DNA of 64,000 bases from Ruminococcus sp. (GCA_017525915.1 JAFXSC010000022.1:186001-250000); one strand, 5' to 3'. Positions 22,871-31,729 are shown, counted from the stretch's first letter. Notes: generated from the letters alone by a model not told the origin. Made by a program: numbers and translations.

Positions 22871-24517
22871 TTACATTGGAAGTTCAACGGTAAAGGCTGT
22901 TCCCTTTCCGACACGGCTCTCACAGCGGACTATACCATTGTGATACATGACACCGTGCTTGACTATCGACAGTCCGAGGCCGGTACCCTTGACCTTCTGT
23001 GAACGGCTTTTATCGACCCGGTAGAACCTCTCAAAGACCCTGCCGATGTGCTGCTGCGGTATTCCGCATCCGGTATCGCTCACCGTAAGGAAAGCTCGTT
23101 TCGGTGTGTGTGAAACTCTTACAGCGTAGCTGCCGCCCTCGGAGTTGTACTTTATCGCGTTGTCGCAGAGGTTGTAGAGCACCTCCTCAAGAACGGTCCG
23201 GCAGCCCTTGTAAATAACATGACTTCCGCTGAGTGCAGCGGTTATATTCTTATTTGCGGCGCTCATTTCAAGCCATCCGATGACCTCGCCGGCAAGCTCA
23301 TAGAGGTCAATATCCTCCTTCTCAGCCGGAACAGAGTTTTCGTCAAGTTTTGAAAGCGCAACTATATCGTTGATGAGGTTGATAAGACGTTCAGCCTCAC
23401 TGCGGATATTTCCACTGAGCTTTTCAACGTCCTCCGGCTTTGCCATGCCGTTTGCGATGAGGTCAGAGACGCCGTATATAGTCGTAAGCGGTGTTTTCAG
23501 CTCATGCGAGACATTCGATGTAAACTCGCGCCGCATCGCTTCAAGCTGCTGCTTTTCGGTAACGTCCATAACGAACACGACTATGCCGTTTATCATGTTC
23601 GCGCCGTTGGCAGGGCTCGCAAATACCTCACATTCGCCGACCGGTGTACTTATAACAGCGTCTGCATGAACTCCGCCAGCCGCATTCTGTATGCACCTTC
23701 TGAAAGTCTCACTGTTGTTGAGGGCGTAGACAGAGCCGCCCTCTCCGCTTTCCTTTGCGCCGAGAAGCCTTACCGCTGCACTGTTGCAGGAAAGCACGTT
23801 CAGCTTCGCATCGGCAACGATCAGTCCCTCGCTCATGCTCTCGGTTATGTGCATGAAGTTCTCACGGCTGCTTCGCAGTTCGTCCATCTGCTTTGCGACC
23901 TTGCGGTTCTGGGAACGTATCCTTATTAGCATCGGTCTGAGCTCCGGAACGCTGCCGTTTATGTCCGGAGAATCAAGGTCGATATTGTTGACCGGCTTGA
24001 CGATCCTGTGCGACACGGTATTTGCCGCAAGCAGCGAGCCGAGTGCTGCCGCCGCAAGGAAAAGTGCTACCGATGGTATTATGCTGACGAGCTGATCCTT
24101 CAGTGAAAGGTGGACGTCCGAAACTCGCAGGACTGAGCCGTCGCTGAGCCTGAGCGAATAATTCAGCGACGAACGGTTCATATTCAGAGAAAACTTCGAT
24201 GAGCTTGACGAGCCCTCACTCTTCGCTTCCTCAAAATCAGTAGAACCGGAGATATCGTCTGTCCCATCCTTTGTATCGAACATCACCTTTCCGTCAGCGT
24301 CAGCCCAAAGGACGTGCATTCCCTGAAAATCAGCGCTTTGCAGGTAGCTGAGACCGTTCAGTTCAACTCCCCTGCTTATCAGTCCGGCTTCAGTGATAAG
24401 CTCGTCTTCAAGCCGCTCGGAGTAGTAGCGGTTGAGTATTCCGGAGGTTATAACGGCAGTTATGATTATCGCTATCCATGAAATAAGGATAATGCCGCCC
24501 ATTATCTTCTTAGTCAT
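22871..24517 (-). CDS. PhoR-like sensor histidine kinase
   Basis: A 548-residue membrane histidine kinase. It has two N-terminal membrane segments (about 10-30 and 160-180) enclosing an extracytoplasmic sensor region. Then come a linker, a PAS-like domain (LIVADAKLNVLSCNSAAVRLLG), the dimerisation/phosphoacceptor box FTSNVSHELKTPLTTIYG, and an ATPase domain with the N box LYNLCDNAIKYN, the G1 box VSDTGCGIP, and KGTGLGLSIVKH. Start chosen at ATG 24517, 8 bases after AGGTGA; the longer frame begins at GTG 24529. It overlaps the response regulator by 8 bases. The signal is unknown; PhoR-type kinases often sense phosphate or envelope status, and no pst genes adjoin. Confidence 0.88.
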   Translation of the reverse strand: MTKKIMGGIILISWIAIIITAVITSGILNRYYSERLEDELITEAGLISRGVELNGLSYLQSADFQGMHVLWADADGKVMFDTKDGTDDISGSTDFEEAKSEGSSSSSKFSLNMNRSSLNYSLRLSDGSVLRVSDVHLSLKDQLVSIIPSVALFLAAAALGSLLAANTVSHRIVKPVNNIDLDSPDINGSVPELRPMLIRIRSQNRKVAKQMDELRSSRENFMHITESMSEGLIVADAKLNVLSCNSAAVRLLGAKESGEGGSVYALNNSETFRRCIQNAAGGVHADAVISTPVGECEVFASPANGANMINGIVVFVMDVTEKQQLEAMRREFTSNVSHELKTPLTTIYGVSDLIANGMAKPEDVEKLSGNIRSEAERLINLINDIVALSKLDENSVPAEKEDIDLYELAGEVIGWLEMSAANKNITAALSGSHVIYKGCRTVLEEVLYNLCDNAIKYNSEGGSYAVRVSHTPKRAFLTVSDTGCGIPQQHIGRVFERFYRVDKSRSQKVKGTGLGLSIVKHGVMYHNGIVRCESRVGKGTAFTVELPM

Positions 24518-25187
24518 TTGACGGCTCACCTGCCTTGTAACCGACTCCGCGGAGCGTCTCTATCACATCGCCCGATTTTCCGAGCTTTGCGCGGAGCGTC
24601 CTGATGTGGACATCTACCGTTCTGCTCTCACCGGTGAAGTCGTATCCCCAGACCTTGCTCAGCAGCTCGTCGCGGCTGAAAACTGTTCCCCGGTTGCGTA
24701 CAAGTATCAGCAGAAGGTCGTATTCCTTCTTGGTAAGAGTTATGCTTTCGCCGTTCACATCGACCTCATGCCGCTGCGGATAAATAGTGATACCGCCGAT
24801 CGAGAGCCCGGTGTCCCCTGATCTTCCGGAACGCCGCAGCAGAGCGCGTATGCGCGAGATTAGCTCCATAGTCCCGAAAGGCTTGGCAATATAGTCGTCA
24901 GCTCCGGCATCAAGACCCGTTACCTTGTCGTATTCAGTACCCTTCGCAGTCAGCATGATTACAGGAAGCTCGGCGGTCTCCGGCGAATGTCTGAGCGAGC
25001 GGAGAACCGAGAGACCGTCCTCCTCCGGGAGCATTATATCAAGCAGAACAAGCTCGGGGAGCTGTCGGCTGAGCGCCTTTCTGAACACGGAAGGCAATTC
25101 AAAACCCTCCGCCTCAAAACCGGCGCTGTTAAGGGCATAGAGAACGAAGTTCCTTATGCCTTCATCATCTTCAAGCAGATAGATCAT
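24510..25187 (-). CDS. PhoP/OmpR-family response regulator
   Basis: A 225-residue two-component DNA-binding regulator. The receiver domain (1-120) carries D7/D8, phosphoacceptor D50 in LVLLDIMLPEEDG, threonine/alanine in VIMLTAKG and lysine in DYIAKPF. The C-terminal winged helix (about 130-222) has the OmpR-type TKKEYDLLLILVRNRGTVFSRDELLSKVWGYDFTGESRTVDVHIRTLRAKLG pattern, here given in part only for identification. Partner of the adjacent overlapping kinase. AGGAGG precedes the ATG. It is transcribed from its own promoter at 25245-25273. Very secure as a regulator; target genes unknown. Confidence 0.92.
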   Translation of the reverse strand: MIYLLEDDEGIRNFVLYALNSAGFEAEGFELPSVFRKALSRQLPELVLLDIMLPEEDGLSVLRSLRHSPETAELPVIMLTAKGTEYDKVTGLDAGADDYIAKPFGTMELISRIRALLRRSGRSGDTGLSIGGITIYPQRHEVDVNGESITLTKKEYDLLLILVRNRGTVFSRDELLSKVWGYDFTGESRTVDVHIRTLRAKLGKSGDVIETLRGVGYKAGEPSND

Positions 25188-25244
25188 ATGTCCTCCTGAG
25201 AACTGTCCACGGAACAGGGACAGCAGATTACAGATTACACTTAT

Positions 25245-25273
25245 ATTATAGCCTATCCGCGCGGAAAATGCAA
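25245..25273 (-). promoter_or_regulatory. Sigma-A promoter of the two-component operon
   Basis: Read leftward: TTGCAT (25268-25273), a 17-base spacer, TATAAT (25245-25250). The leader then has a GTCC/GGAC-flanked hairpin around 25205-25222. Confidence 0.75.
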
Positions 25274-25276
25274 GAT

Positions 25277-26446
25277 TTACTTTACCAGAAGCGGCTTTTC
25301 CCTGCCAATTTCGCCCTCGAGCGTGTACTTTACAGTAAGGGTGATACCATCGGCGGTCTCAGTCCTCTCAATATTCCGGCTGATTATCTTAGTATCCTCG
25401 CTGATGAAGTTCTTCTCGTAGAAGAATATCTTCCTGTTGAGTTCGGCTTCAAGTTCCTCCGGGGTATAGCTCACTCCTGCAAGCTCGGTCTCCCTTATTT
25501 CTTCACGCACTACCCCTACCGGCAGTTCCCTGCCGAACAGCACGAGCGGCTCAAAGCTCCGGTCTGTCTCACTGCTCCGGAATTTGTTTTTCCTCAGATA
25601 AAGCGGTATCCTTATCCCGAACAGCTTAACGCTCTTCCTGTTCAGTTTGCGTCCAGTGTATACTGTTCTGACAGGCTCGAAAGATCCCGAGAATACTGCA
25701 GTTTCATCGTATATACCGGTCACCGATGCGATAGCGTGGTGAAGGACTATCTTTCCGGTATTGTCACTCGTCGAGATGCCGCTCACGAGAAGTGAGCCCT
25801 CGGTCACATAGTCGCCTATCTTGTGCATGAGGAAGCCGTCAAGCACCTTGAAGGTCGTTATCTTTGCCCGTTTCGTTGAAACTATATTGCAGGCGACACG
25901 CTTTTCCGGCTTTTCGGGCGGCGGTACTACCTCCGTGACCTCAACTACGATACGGTTGCCGGTATGTCTGATGCCTGCCCACGATATCCCCGGAACGCGC
26001 ACTCTGAGCTCGTTTGAGCAGTAGTTGAGGTCAATGTCCCTGATGTTTGCGCCCTTGCGGATACCGAGTTCGTCAAGCGCTGCGATTATCTTATCTTCGC
26101 TGACTGCGGAATTTCCCTGCACCTCGATAGTCACGACCACTGACGAAAAATACGCAACGGTGAATACTGCAAGAAACGCTCCGAGAAGCAGTCCGACCCT
26201 GCGGCGGTACTTCCTGAGTATTGACGAAAGTGTCCTCATCTCCGCGCTCGAAAGCTCAACTCCGCATTCATCAGCCATTGCCTCTATTTTCGGCAGGTCG
26301 CGCCGGTAGACCTCTCCGTAGAACACCTCCTTACGGCAGAACTGTCCGAAACAGCAGACCCTTCCGCTATGTATCATATTTATGAAGCGGTAGAGGTCAT
26401 TCCCCTTCGCGCTTATCTTCACGCATCCCCGAAGCTGATCCTTCAT
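25277..26446 (-). CDS. yqfD: Sporulation protein YqfD family
   Basis: A 389-residue membrane protein of the YqfD family, which is sporulation-associated and sigma-E-controlled in Bacillus. A soluble N-terminal region (1-85) contains CVKISAKGNDLYRFINMI. It is followed by one strong membrane segment (VGLLLGAFLAVFTVAYF) and a long extracytoplasmic part with VEVQGNSAVSEDKIIAALDELG, a POTRA/FtsQ-like beginning, and RIVVEVTEVVPPPEK. The start overlaps yqfC by 50 bases, with AGAGGAA before the ATG. Its presence suggests retained sporulation genes in a lineage often described as non-sporulating. The family call is secure. Confidence 0.85.
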   Translation of the reverse strand: MKDQLRGCVKISAKGNDLYRFINMIHSGRVCCFGQFCRKEVFYGEVYRRDLPKIEAMADECGVELSSAEMRTLSSILRKYRRRVGLLLGAFLAVFTVAYFSSVVVTIEVQGNSAVSEDKIIAALDELGIRKGANIRDIDLNYCSNELRVRVPGISWAGIRHTGNRIVVEVTEVVPPPEKPEKRVACNIVSTKRAKITTFKVLDGFLMHKIGDYVTEGSLLVSGISTSDNTGKIVLHHAIASVTGIYDETAVFSGSFEPVRTVYTGRKLNRKSVKLFGIRIPLYLRKNKFRSSETDRSFEPLVLFGRELPVGVVREEIRETELAGVSYTPEELEAELNRKIFFYEKNFISEDTKIISRNIERTETADGITLTVKYTLEGEIGREKPLLVK

Positions 26447-26708
26447 TCCGACTTCCTCTCCTTTCGGTAAATTCCACCTGATCTATCCGCCCGCGTATGA
26501 CAAGGCCCCGTGTCTTGTAATCGAACGCTCTCATTCCTTCGCCTCGTATCTCTATACAGTGTCTGCCCGATATCAGCCGCATGAACACTTCGTTGTATTC
26601 CTCTATCCTCCGGCAGTTGTCGATAATAAGCTCCCTTCCGCAGTCGAAATGTATCTGCGGTCTGAGGTAAAGTGCGTCCTCCGCAAGCAAGAAAAGCTTT
26701 CTGAACAT
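26397..26708 (-). CDS. yqfC: YabP/YqfC-family sporulation protein
   Basis: A 103-residue protein resembling YqfC/YabP. The core (RPQIHFDCGRELIIDNCRRIEEYNEVFMRLISG to LVIRGRIDQVEF, given only in outline) is an all-beta small domain. A charged C-terminal extension of about 22 residues (after FTERRGS) overlaps the yqfD start by 50 bases, longer than the usual few-base overlap. The yqfC-yqfD pair is conserved in spore formers and expressed in the mother cell in Bacillus. A sigma-E-like promoter candidate lies upstream. Confidence 0.8.
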   Translation of the reverse strand: MFRKLFLLAEDALYLRPQIHFDCGRELIIDNCRRIEEYNEVFMRLISGRHCIEIRGEGMRAFDYKTRGLVIRGRIDQVEFTERRGSRNEGSASGMREDKREGE

Positions 26709-26739
26709 AGCTCCCTCCGATACTGATTTATCCTGCGGA

Positions 26740-26768
26740 AGTATAATCCCGCACGTTCAATAATATGA
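26740..26768 (-). promoter_or_regulatory. Candidate sigma-E-like promoter of yqfCD
   Basis: Read leftward: TCATATT (26762-26768), a 14-base spacer and ATTATACT (26740-26747). Compared with the Bacillus sigma-E consensus KMATATT-N14-CATACAMT, the -35 fits well and the -10 matches 5 of 8. Confidence 0.4.
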
Positions 26769-26785
26769 TGTTACGGGTGATGAAT

Positions 26786-27880
26786 ATGAAAAAAATCCAG
26801 ACTGCAAAATCTTTGCTGAGTACGGCAGGCATTGCCGGTGCAGCTGCGTACTGCTGTCTGCGGAGCGCGGAGGTCTCGGTTGAGGTATCCTGTGCTCTCG
26901 AACGCTGCTTGAAAACGCTTATCCCCTCGCTTTACGCAATGATGATAGCTGCAGTTCTGCTTGTAAGAAGCGGTGCAGCCGGCGCTTTCGGCATGATTGC
27001 GGATAAGCTTTCGCGGTTGATATTCGGCATGAGCGGTGAGGAATTCTCTGCGCTCACTGCCGGTATTTTCACAGGCTACCTTTCCGGTGCGAAAATGCTC
27101 TGTGCCATGTACGACGAGGGAAGGCTTTCTGCACGGCGCGGCGGACTGCTCTGCGGTGTATGCTACGGTGCGGGACCTGCTTTCATTTCCGGCTGCATCG
27201 CCTCTCGGCTCTACGGTTCACCGTCAGCCGGACGAATAATACTTATATCAACGGCGGTAGCTGACATCATCATCGCGTTTGCTGTTTCACCGCTTCTCCG
27301 CAGGTCGAAGCCCTCAGCTCCGCACAAGCCGAAAATAAGTATCAACTCCGCCATGCTCATGGACTGCACACTTTCGGCAGGCAGCTCAATGGCTGACGTA
27401 TGCTTCATTACCGCTGCGTTTGCTGCTGCCGTAAGTATGCTCAAAGGCACCGGCATAATACGGCTCACCGGTTCTTGCCTGAAAGTGCTTGCCCCCATGT
27501 CATCATCTGCGGAGGAAGCTCTTTCAATGCCCCTTTTCGACGTTACAGCCGTCAGTGAGCTGCCAGTGCAGGACTACACTTTGCTGCCTGTTATATGCGG
27601 ATTTACAGCCTTCGGCGGAGTATGTGTCCTTCTTCAGCTCTCTGCTGTTTGCCGGGGAAAGTTCAGTATTCTTCCGGCAGTTCTGATGCGTATTGCAGCC
27701 GGAGTTATAAGCTATTTCATATGCCGCGCGTTAATGCCGCATATGCTGGACGGTGAAGCTGTTCCGGCAGCAGTAGTGAAGGTCAGCGCACATAGCGAAC
27801 CTTCACCTGTACCTTCCATCATGCTCCTTATCATGACACTTATGCTGATGAACTCCGTCAAACAAAAAAAGCAGCCATAA
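26786..27880 (+). CDS. ylbJ: YlbJ-like sporulation integral membrane protein
   Basis: A 364-residue polytopic membrane protein with the Gate/nucleoside-recognition fold seen in YlbJ. It has about eight hydrophobic segments; the motif ALERCLKTLIPSLYAMMIAAVL matches the family start, and LTAGIFTGYLSGAKMLCAMYDEGRLS and CYGAGPAFISG match its core. In Bacillus, YlbJ is needed for heat-resistant spores. Start at ATG 26786 after GGGTGA; the open frame extends 21 bases further. It diverges from yqfCD, giving a small sporulation-type cluster. Good match, function in this organism inferred. Confidence 0.75.
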   Translation: MKKIQTAKSLLSTAGIAGAAAYCCLRSAEVSVEVSCALERCLKTLIPSLYAMMIAAVLLVRSGAAGAFGMIADKLSRLIFGMSGEEFSALTAGIFTGYLSGAKMLCAMYDEGRLSARRGGLLCGVCYGAGPAFISGCIASRLYGSPSAGRIILISTAVADIIIAFAVSPLLRRSKPSAPHKPKISINSAMLMDCTLSAGSSMADVCFITAAFAAAVSMLKGTGIIRLTGSCLKVLAPMSSSAEEALSMPLFDVTAVSELPVQDYTLLPVICGFTAFGGVCVLLQLSAVCRGKFSILPAVLMRIAAGVISYFICRALMPHMLDGEAVPAAVVKVSAHSEPSPVPSIMLLIMTLMLMNSVKQKKQP

Positions 27881-27912
27881 AGAAGTCTCAGACCTCTTTA
27901 TGGCTGTGTTAT
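27872..27912. terminator. Bidirectional terminator between ylbJ and the repeat protein
   Basis: CAGCCATAAAGA (27872-27883) and TCTTTATGGCTG (27895-27906) form a perfect 12-bp stem overlapping the ylbJ stop, with T-rich flanks in both directions. Confidence 0.8.
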
Positions 27913-27915
27913 TAT

Positions 27916-29091
27916 TTATTTCTGGCTGTTGCGCTTGAAATACTGACCGACCGCTTCGCTTGCGGAAAGGGAGATGAACACTGCGAGCGAGCACAGTAAC
28001 GCCGCAGCGTAAAGTCCGCCGGCAAGCGCGATATTGCCCTCGTGCTGTGGTACCATCATTACACCGGGGAAAACCTGTATCAGACAGTAGAGCAGATAAA
28101 CAAGCGAGCAAAGTGACTTGAAGCCGCCCATTCCGGTTATCAATGCAAGAGCACACATACCTGCCGCAATGGCGATATAGAGCGATGAACTCTCGACCGT
28201 CGAGCTGATGCCGCTGAGACCGTCTTTATAGGTAAGTCCGAGCTTGCCAGAGTAGAGCAGATAGAAGCAGACTGCCGAAATGATTCCGAGGATCGAAAGG
28301 ACTATCGTTATGCGGAAGCCCTTCTGAGCGACCTCCTGAAGTCTTTCCTCCTTGAGCTTGAGCATCATCTCAAGGCTCTTTTTCGGATCCTTCTGATCGG
28401 AGCTGAGTGATGCGGAAACCGCCTTCTTGGCGTCACGCTTAGCCTTTTCAAGGTCCTCATCAGCAAACTTGCGGACATACTTCGGAGCCTCAGGCTCGTC
28501 GTCAAGTATAGGAGCGGTGATATTCGTCTCCGGTTTGGGAGGCTCTTCCTTCTTCGGAGGCGGTGTATAATCATCATCGTCAAGAACAGGGGCAGTTACC
28601 TGAGGAGCCGGTGCTTCTGCGCCGAGCTGCGTTCTTCTCATCTCGATTATCTGCTGCTGCTTATCAGCAGGAAGAGCTTCAAATTTAGCCCTGAGATCAG
28701 GGGTCAGTCCGTTGATTATGTCATCATCGGAAAGGATGAGCTTCTTCGGAGCCGAGGAGTAATCCTGATCGTCCAGAACCGGTGCTGAAACACCTGTGGG
28801 AGCGCCCTTCTTCTCTCCGGCAGAGGAATAATCCGACATATCGTCAAGAACAGGTGCGCTTACTCCGGTGGGACCGCCCTTCTTTCCGGAATCGGGAACG
28901 TATACGTCCATATCGTCGAGAACGGGAGCGGCTACACCGGTAGGACCGTCCTTCTTTGCAGTCGGAGCAACATAGTCAATATCATCGAGAACAGGCGCGT
29001 TCACACCTGTGGGAGCGCCGAGCTTCTGCTGGGGCGCAGAATAGTCGATATCGTCCGGCAGACCTCCGCCGTAGCTGTTATTATCGTTCAT
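27916..29091 (-). CDS. Membrane protein with repeated PTGVxAPVLDD motifs
   Basis: Unrecognised 391-residue protein. The N-terminal cytoplasmic half carries six copies of a short motif centred on APVLDD: residues about 27-40, 50-63, 74-88 and 98-111 (the first four at 22-24 residue spacing with PTGV before it), then 165-175 and 191-200 in more diverged form. Between copies four and five is a segment beginning LSDDDIINGLTPDLRAKFEALPADKQQQ. A coiled, lysine-rich stretch (205-258) precedes four or five membrane segments (261-385). The repeats look like linear binding motifs for a repeated partner. It overlaps the transglutaminase-dockerin gene by 4 bases. No function can be assigned. Confidence 0.7.
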   Translation of the reverse strand: MNDNNSYGGGLPDDIDYSAPQQKLGAPTGVNAPVLDDIDYVAPTAKKDGPTGVAAPVLDDMDVYVPDSGKKGGPTGVSAPVLDDMSDYSSAGEKKGAPTGVSAPVLDDQDYSSAPKKLILSDDDIINGLTPDLRAKFEALPADKQQQIIEMRRTQLGAEAPAPQVTAPVLDDDDYTPPPKKEEPPKPETNITAPILDDEPEAPKYVRKFADEDLEKAKRDAKKAVSASLSSDQKDPKKSLEMMLKLKEERLQEVAQKGFRITIVLSILGIISAVCFYLLYSGKLGLTYKDGLSGISSTVESSSLYIAIAAGMCALALITGMGGFKSLCSLVYLLYCLIQVFPGVMMVPQHEGNIALAGGLYAAALLCSLAVFISLSASEAVGQYFKRNSQK

Positions 29092-30284
29092 GATGCCCTC
29101 CTGATTTCTTTGCTGACATATTCTTCAAGACTGAGCTTAGTGCCGTCATTGAGAGCAGCGCAGTATTTTAGTATGTATGAGGCGTCAACAGCAGTGATCC
29201 TGCTGTCACCGTTGGTATCTGCGATAGAGATGAACTTCTCCGAGTACGCTTCTCCGTCTGCATGGTTTGCACAGTTCACAAGAACAATAGAAGCGTCAAC
29301 CGCGGAATACTTGCCGTCGCCGTTCAGATCACCGAGAATGGTCCCGAGCCTTTCGTCGCCGTTCGGAACATAAGCCTTTTCCGAAACGGGATAGGCAGCT
29401 TTGAATTCAGCCGATGTATAATCGGGGCTGAAAACAGGGTTATCCGACTCGCCGGTGCTTGTGATGTGGGAATACGGTTTGATAGTGTCAAAGTCGCCGG
29501 AGCCTCTGAGAAAGTAGTTCCTCGTACCGCCAAGGTTAGAGTCCCATGTGGGGTCGAGAAGGTAGTATGCACCTTCGAGCTCAGCGATATTCCAGACGTG
29601 GTCAACGCCCTGGGAACTGCCGTCTCTGCCTTCACCGAGAACAGTGCGGCATGATATACCGGCATCGCTGAGAAGCCTGTAAAGGAGCTGTGAATATCCC
29701 TGGCATACCACCGCATTATTCGCAAGAGCTCCGTAAGCCGAGAAAATGGACGGCTCGCTGAGGTCCTCAGCGTAGGAAGCGCAGTTCACGACGAAATCGT
29801 AAACAGCGTCTATCTTCTGATAATCGGACTTGCTTCCGAGGTCGAGCGATTTGAGAATGTCCTTGACCTTTGTATCGACGAAAGCCTCCTGTTCGGCAGT
29901 CGAATGGTAGAGCATATTGAAGGTGAAGCGGCGTTTTGTACTGCTGCTCTGACCGGAAACGTTGTAAGACCTTACCGAGAGCCTGAGATAATCGCCCTCA
30001 CAGCCTTTGCCGGTCTCCTTGATAGCCTCAGCAAATAATTGATCCACGACCTTTTCAAAAGTTTCGTTCTTGTCGATGGGGAGCTCTATCTTTATGACTT
30101 CCTGGCGCTTTGTCATGCACTCGCGGAAGTATGCACCAGCCTCGCTGACTGACGAAAATGAAGAAAATTCAGATGATGAAACGACCGCAGCAGTTCCTGT
30201 CGCGTAAAAATTCTGTACCGGAGCGCAGCAGAAAGCCAATGCAGCGGCTGCTGCGACTGCGGCAAATCTTCCGGCGCGGCGCAT
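29088..30284 (-). CDS. Secreted transglutaminase-like protein with dockerin
   Basis: A 398-residue exported protein. The signal peptide is at about 1-29 and a transglutaminase-like (papain-fold) domain at about 130-270. Its triad is visible: cysteine in AVVCQGYSQLLYRLL, histidine in GVDHVWNIAEL and aspartate in YLLDPTWDSN. The C terminus (about 318-390) is a type I dockerin with two calcium loops, LGDLNGDGKYSAVDASIVL and ADTNGDSRITAVDASYILKY. Such domains hydrolyse or cross-link peptides; in cellulosomal bacteria they may act on scaffold or cell-wall proteins. It begins at the purA stop (TAATG) and overlaps the repeat membrane protein downstream. Confidence 0.85.
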   Translation of the reverse strand: MRRAGRFAAVAAAAALAFCCAPVQNFYATGTAAVVSSSEFSSFSSVSEAGAYFRECMTKRQEVIKIELPIDKNETFEKVVDQLFAEAIKETGKGCEGDYLRLSVRSYNVSGQSSSTKRRFTFNMLYHSTAEQEAFVDTKVKDILKSLDLGSKSDYQKIDAVYDFVVNCASYAEDLSEPSIFSAYGALANNAVVCQGYSQLLYRLLSDAGISCRTVLGEGRDGSSQGVDHVWNIAELEGAYYLLDPTWDSNLGGTRNYFLRGSGDFDTIKPYSHITSTGESDNPVFSPDYTSAEFKAAYPVSEKAYVPNGDERLGTILGDLNGDGKYSAVDASIVLVNCANHADGEAYSEKFISIADTNGDSRITAVDASYILKYCAALNDGTKLSLEEYVSKEIRRAS

Positions 30285-31561
30285 TATCTTTCGAGTATCT
30301 GCGACCTGTCAGGACCGATGCCGACCATGCTCACGCGGCAGCCGACAAGCTCCTCAAGGCGCCTGATGTAGTTCTTGCAGTTCTCCGGAAGCTCGTCAAA
30401 ACTTGCACACTTAGAGATATCCTCTGTAAATCCGGGGAAATCCTCATATACAGGTGTGCAGCCGTCAAGCTCTTCGAGAGTTGCAGGGAAATTCTCTGTA
30501 ACTGTGCCGTCGGGTCTCTTGTATGCCACGCACATCCTGAGTGTAGGGATATTTGCAAGAGTATCGAGCTTGTTTATAGCAAGACTGTCAAGACCGTTCA
30601 CTCTTACTGAATGACGGACGATAACAGCGTCGAACCAGCCTGTTCTTCTGGGTCTGCCGGTAATAGTACCGAACTCTCCGCCGACCTTTCTTATCTGGTC
30701 ACCGGTAGCATCATCGAGCTCGGTCGGGAAGGGTCCCTTGCCTACACGGGTGGTGTAAGCCTTTGCAACACCGATGATGTTGGTTATTACCTTCGGACCA
30801 ACGCCAGTGCCAACGCATACGCCGGCAGAAAGCGGGTGAGAAGAAGTAACATAGGGATATGTACCGAAGTCGATATCGAGCAGGGTAGCCTGTGCGCCCT
30901 CGAACATGATAGTCTTTCCTGCCTTGTGAGCATCAAAGGTGAGGACGGAAACATCGTCCATGTAAGAGAGAAGGCGCTTGCCGTACTCTGTGTACTCCTT
31001 GGTAACAGCATCAAGATCGAAGGGCTCGCCGCCGTAAACCTCAGTGATTATCTTGTTCTTGAGCTTGCCTGTGGACTGTATCTTCTCAGCAAGCACCTCG
31101 GGGTGAACGAGATCGTACATACGGATTCCGCAGCGCTCGTATTTGTCCATATATGTAGGTCCGATGCCGCGCTTTGTTGTACCGATGTCCTTGCCGCCGC
31201 GGAAAGCCTCAGAAAGGCCGTCAAGACGGATATGCCACGGCATTACGATATGTGCGCGGGGGTCGATCTTAAGGTGGCCTTCAGTCTTGATACCTCTTGC
31301 AGCGAGGTCGTCGAGCTCACCGATGAAGTCCTTCGGGTCGAGAACTACTCCGGCGCCGATAAGACAGAGTGTATTCGGATAAAGGATACCTGACGGGATA
31401 AGGTGGAGCTTGTAGACCTCACCGTTGTTTACAACTGTATGACCGGCGTTGTTACCGCCCTGTGAACGGACTACCACATCAGCGCGTGAAGCAAGTATGT
31501 CGATGATCTTGCCCTTTCCCTCATCGCCCCACTGGGTACCGACAACAATATTAGCAGGCAT
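30284..31561 (-). CDS. purA: Adenylosuccinate synthetase
   Basis: Joins IMP and aspartate with GTP hydrolysis to give adenylosuccinate, the first committed step to AMP. The N-terminal signature VVGTQWGDEGKGKIIDILA, NNAGHTVV, the GPTYMDKYERCG region and TTTGRPRRTGW-like GTITGRPRRTGWFD motif are present. At 425 residues the length is normal. The open frame starts at 31603, but AGAGGAA before ATG 31561 and the MPANIVVGTQWGDEGKG opening decide the start. It shares a transcript with the transglutaminase-dockerin and repeat-protein genes. Very secure. Confidence 0.97.
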   Translation of the reverse strand: MPANIVVGTQWGDEGKGKIIDILASRADVVVRSQGGNNAGHTVVNNGEVYKLHLIPSGILYPNTLCLIGAGVVLDPKDFIGELDDLAARGIKTEGHLKIDPRAHIVMPWHIRLDGLSEAFRGGKDIGTTKRGIGPTYMDKYERCGIRMYDLVHPEVLAEKIQSTGKLKNKIITEVYGGEPFDLDAVTKEYTEYGKRLLSYMDDVSVLTFDAHKAGKTIMFEGAQATLLDIDFGTYPYVTSSHPLSAGVCVGTGVGPKVITNIIGVAKAYTTRVGKGPFPTELDDATGDQIRKVGGEFGTITGRPRRTGWFDAVIVRHSVRVNGLDSLAINKLDTLANIPTLRMCVAYKRPDGTVTENFPATLEELDGCTPVYEDFPGFTEDISKCASFDELPENCKNYIRRLEELVGCRVSMVGIGPDRSQILER

Positions 31562-31614
31562 TATAATTCCTCTTTTCGTAAATTTTAATTGTGCAAAATG
31601 CACGCTTACAATTT

Positions 31615-31643
31615 ATTATATCACAGACACCAAAATATTGCAA
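31615..31643 (-). promoter_or_regulatory. Sigma-A promoter of purA
   Basis: Read leftward: TTGCAA (31638-31643), a 17-base spacer, TATAAT (31615-31620). Confidence 0.78.
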
Positions 31644-31700
31644 GTGCTTTTACACAAATTAATTATTTTTCCGGTAAATCATTATTATTAAGCCTTTTAC

Positions 31701-31729
31701 TTGACAATCTGTATGTTTTAGTGTATAAT
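31701..31729 (+). promoter_or_regulatory. Consensus sigma-A promoter of glmS
   Basis: TTGACA (31701-31706), a 17-base spacer and TATAAT (31724-31729). A near-palindrome CTGCTTGTTTGTAAACAGGCAG follows at 31743-31764 in the short leader. Confidence 0.85.
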
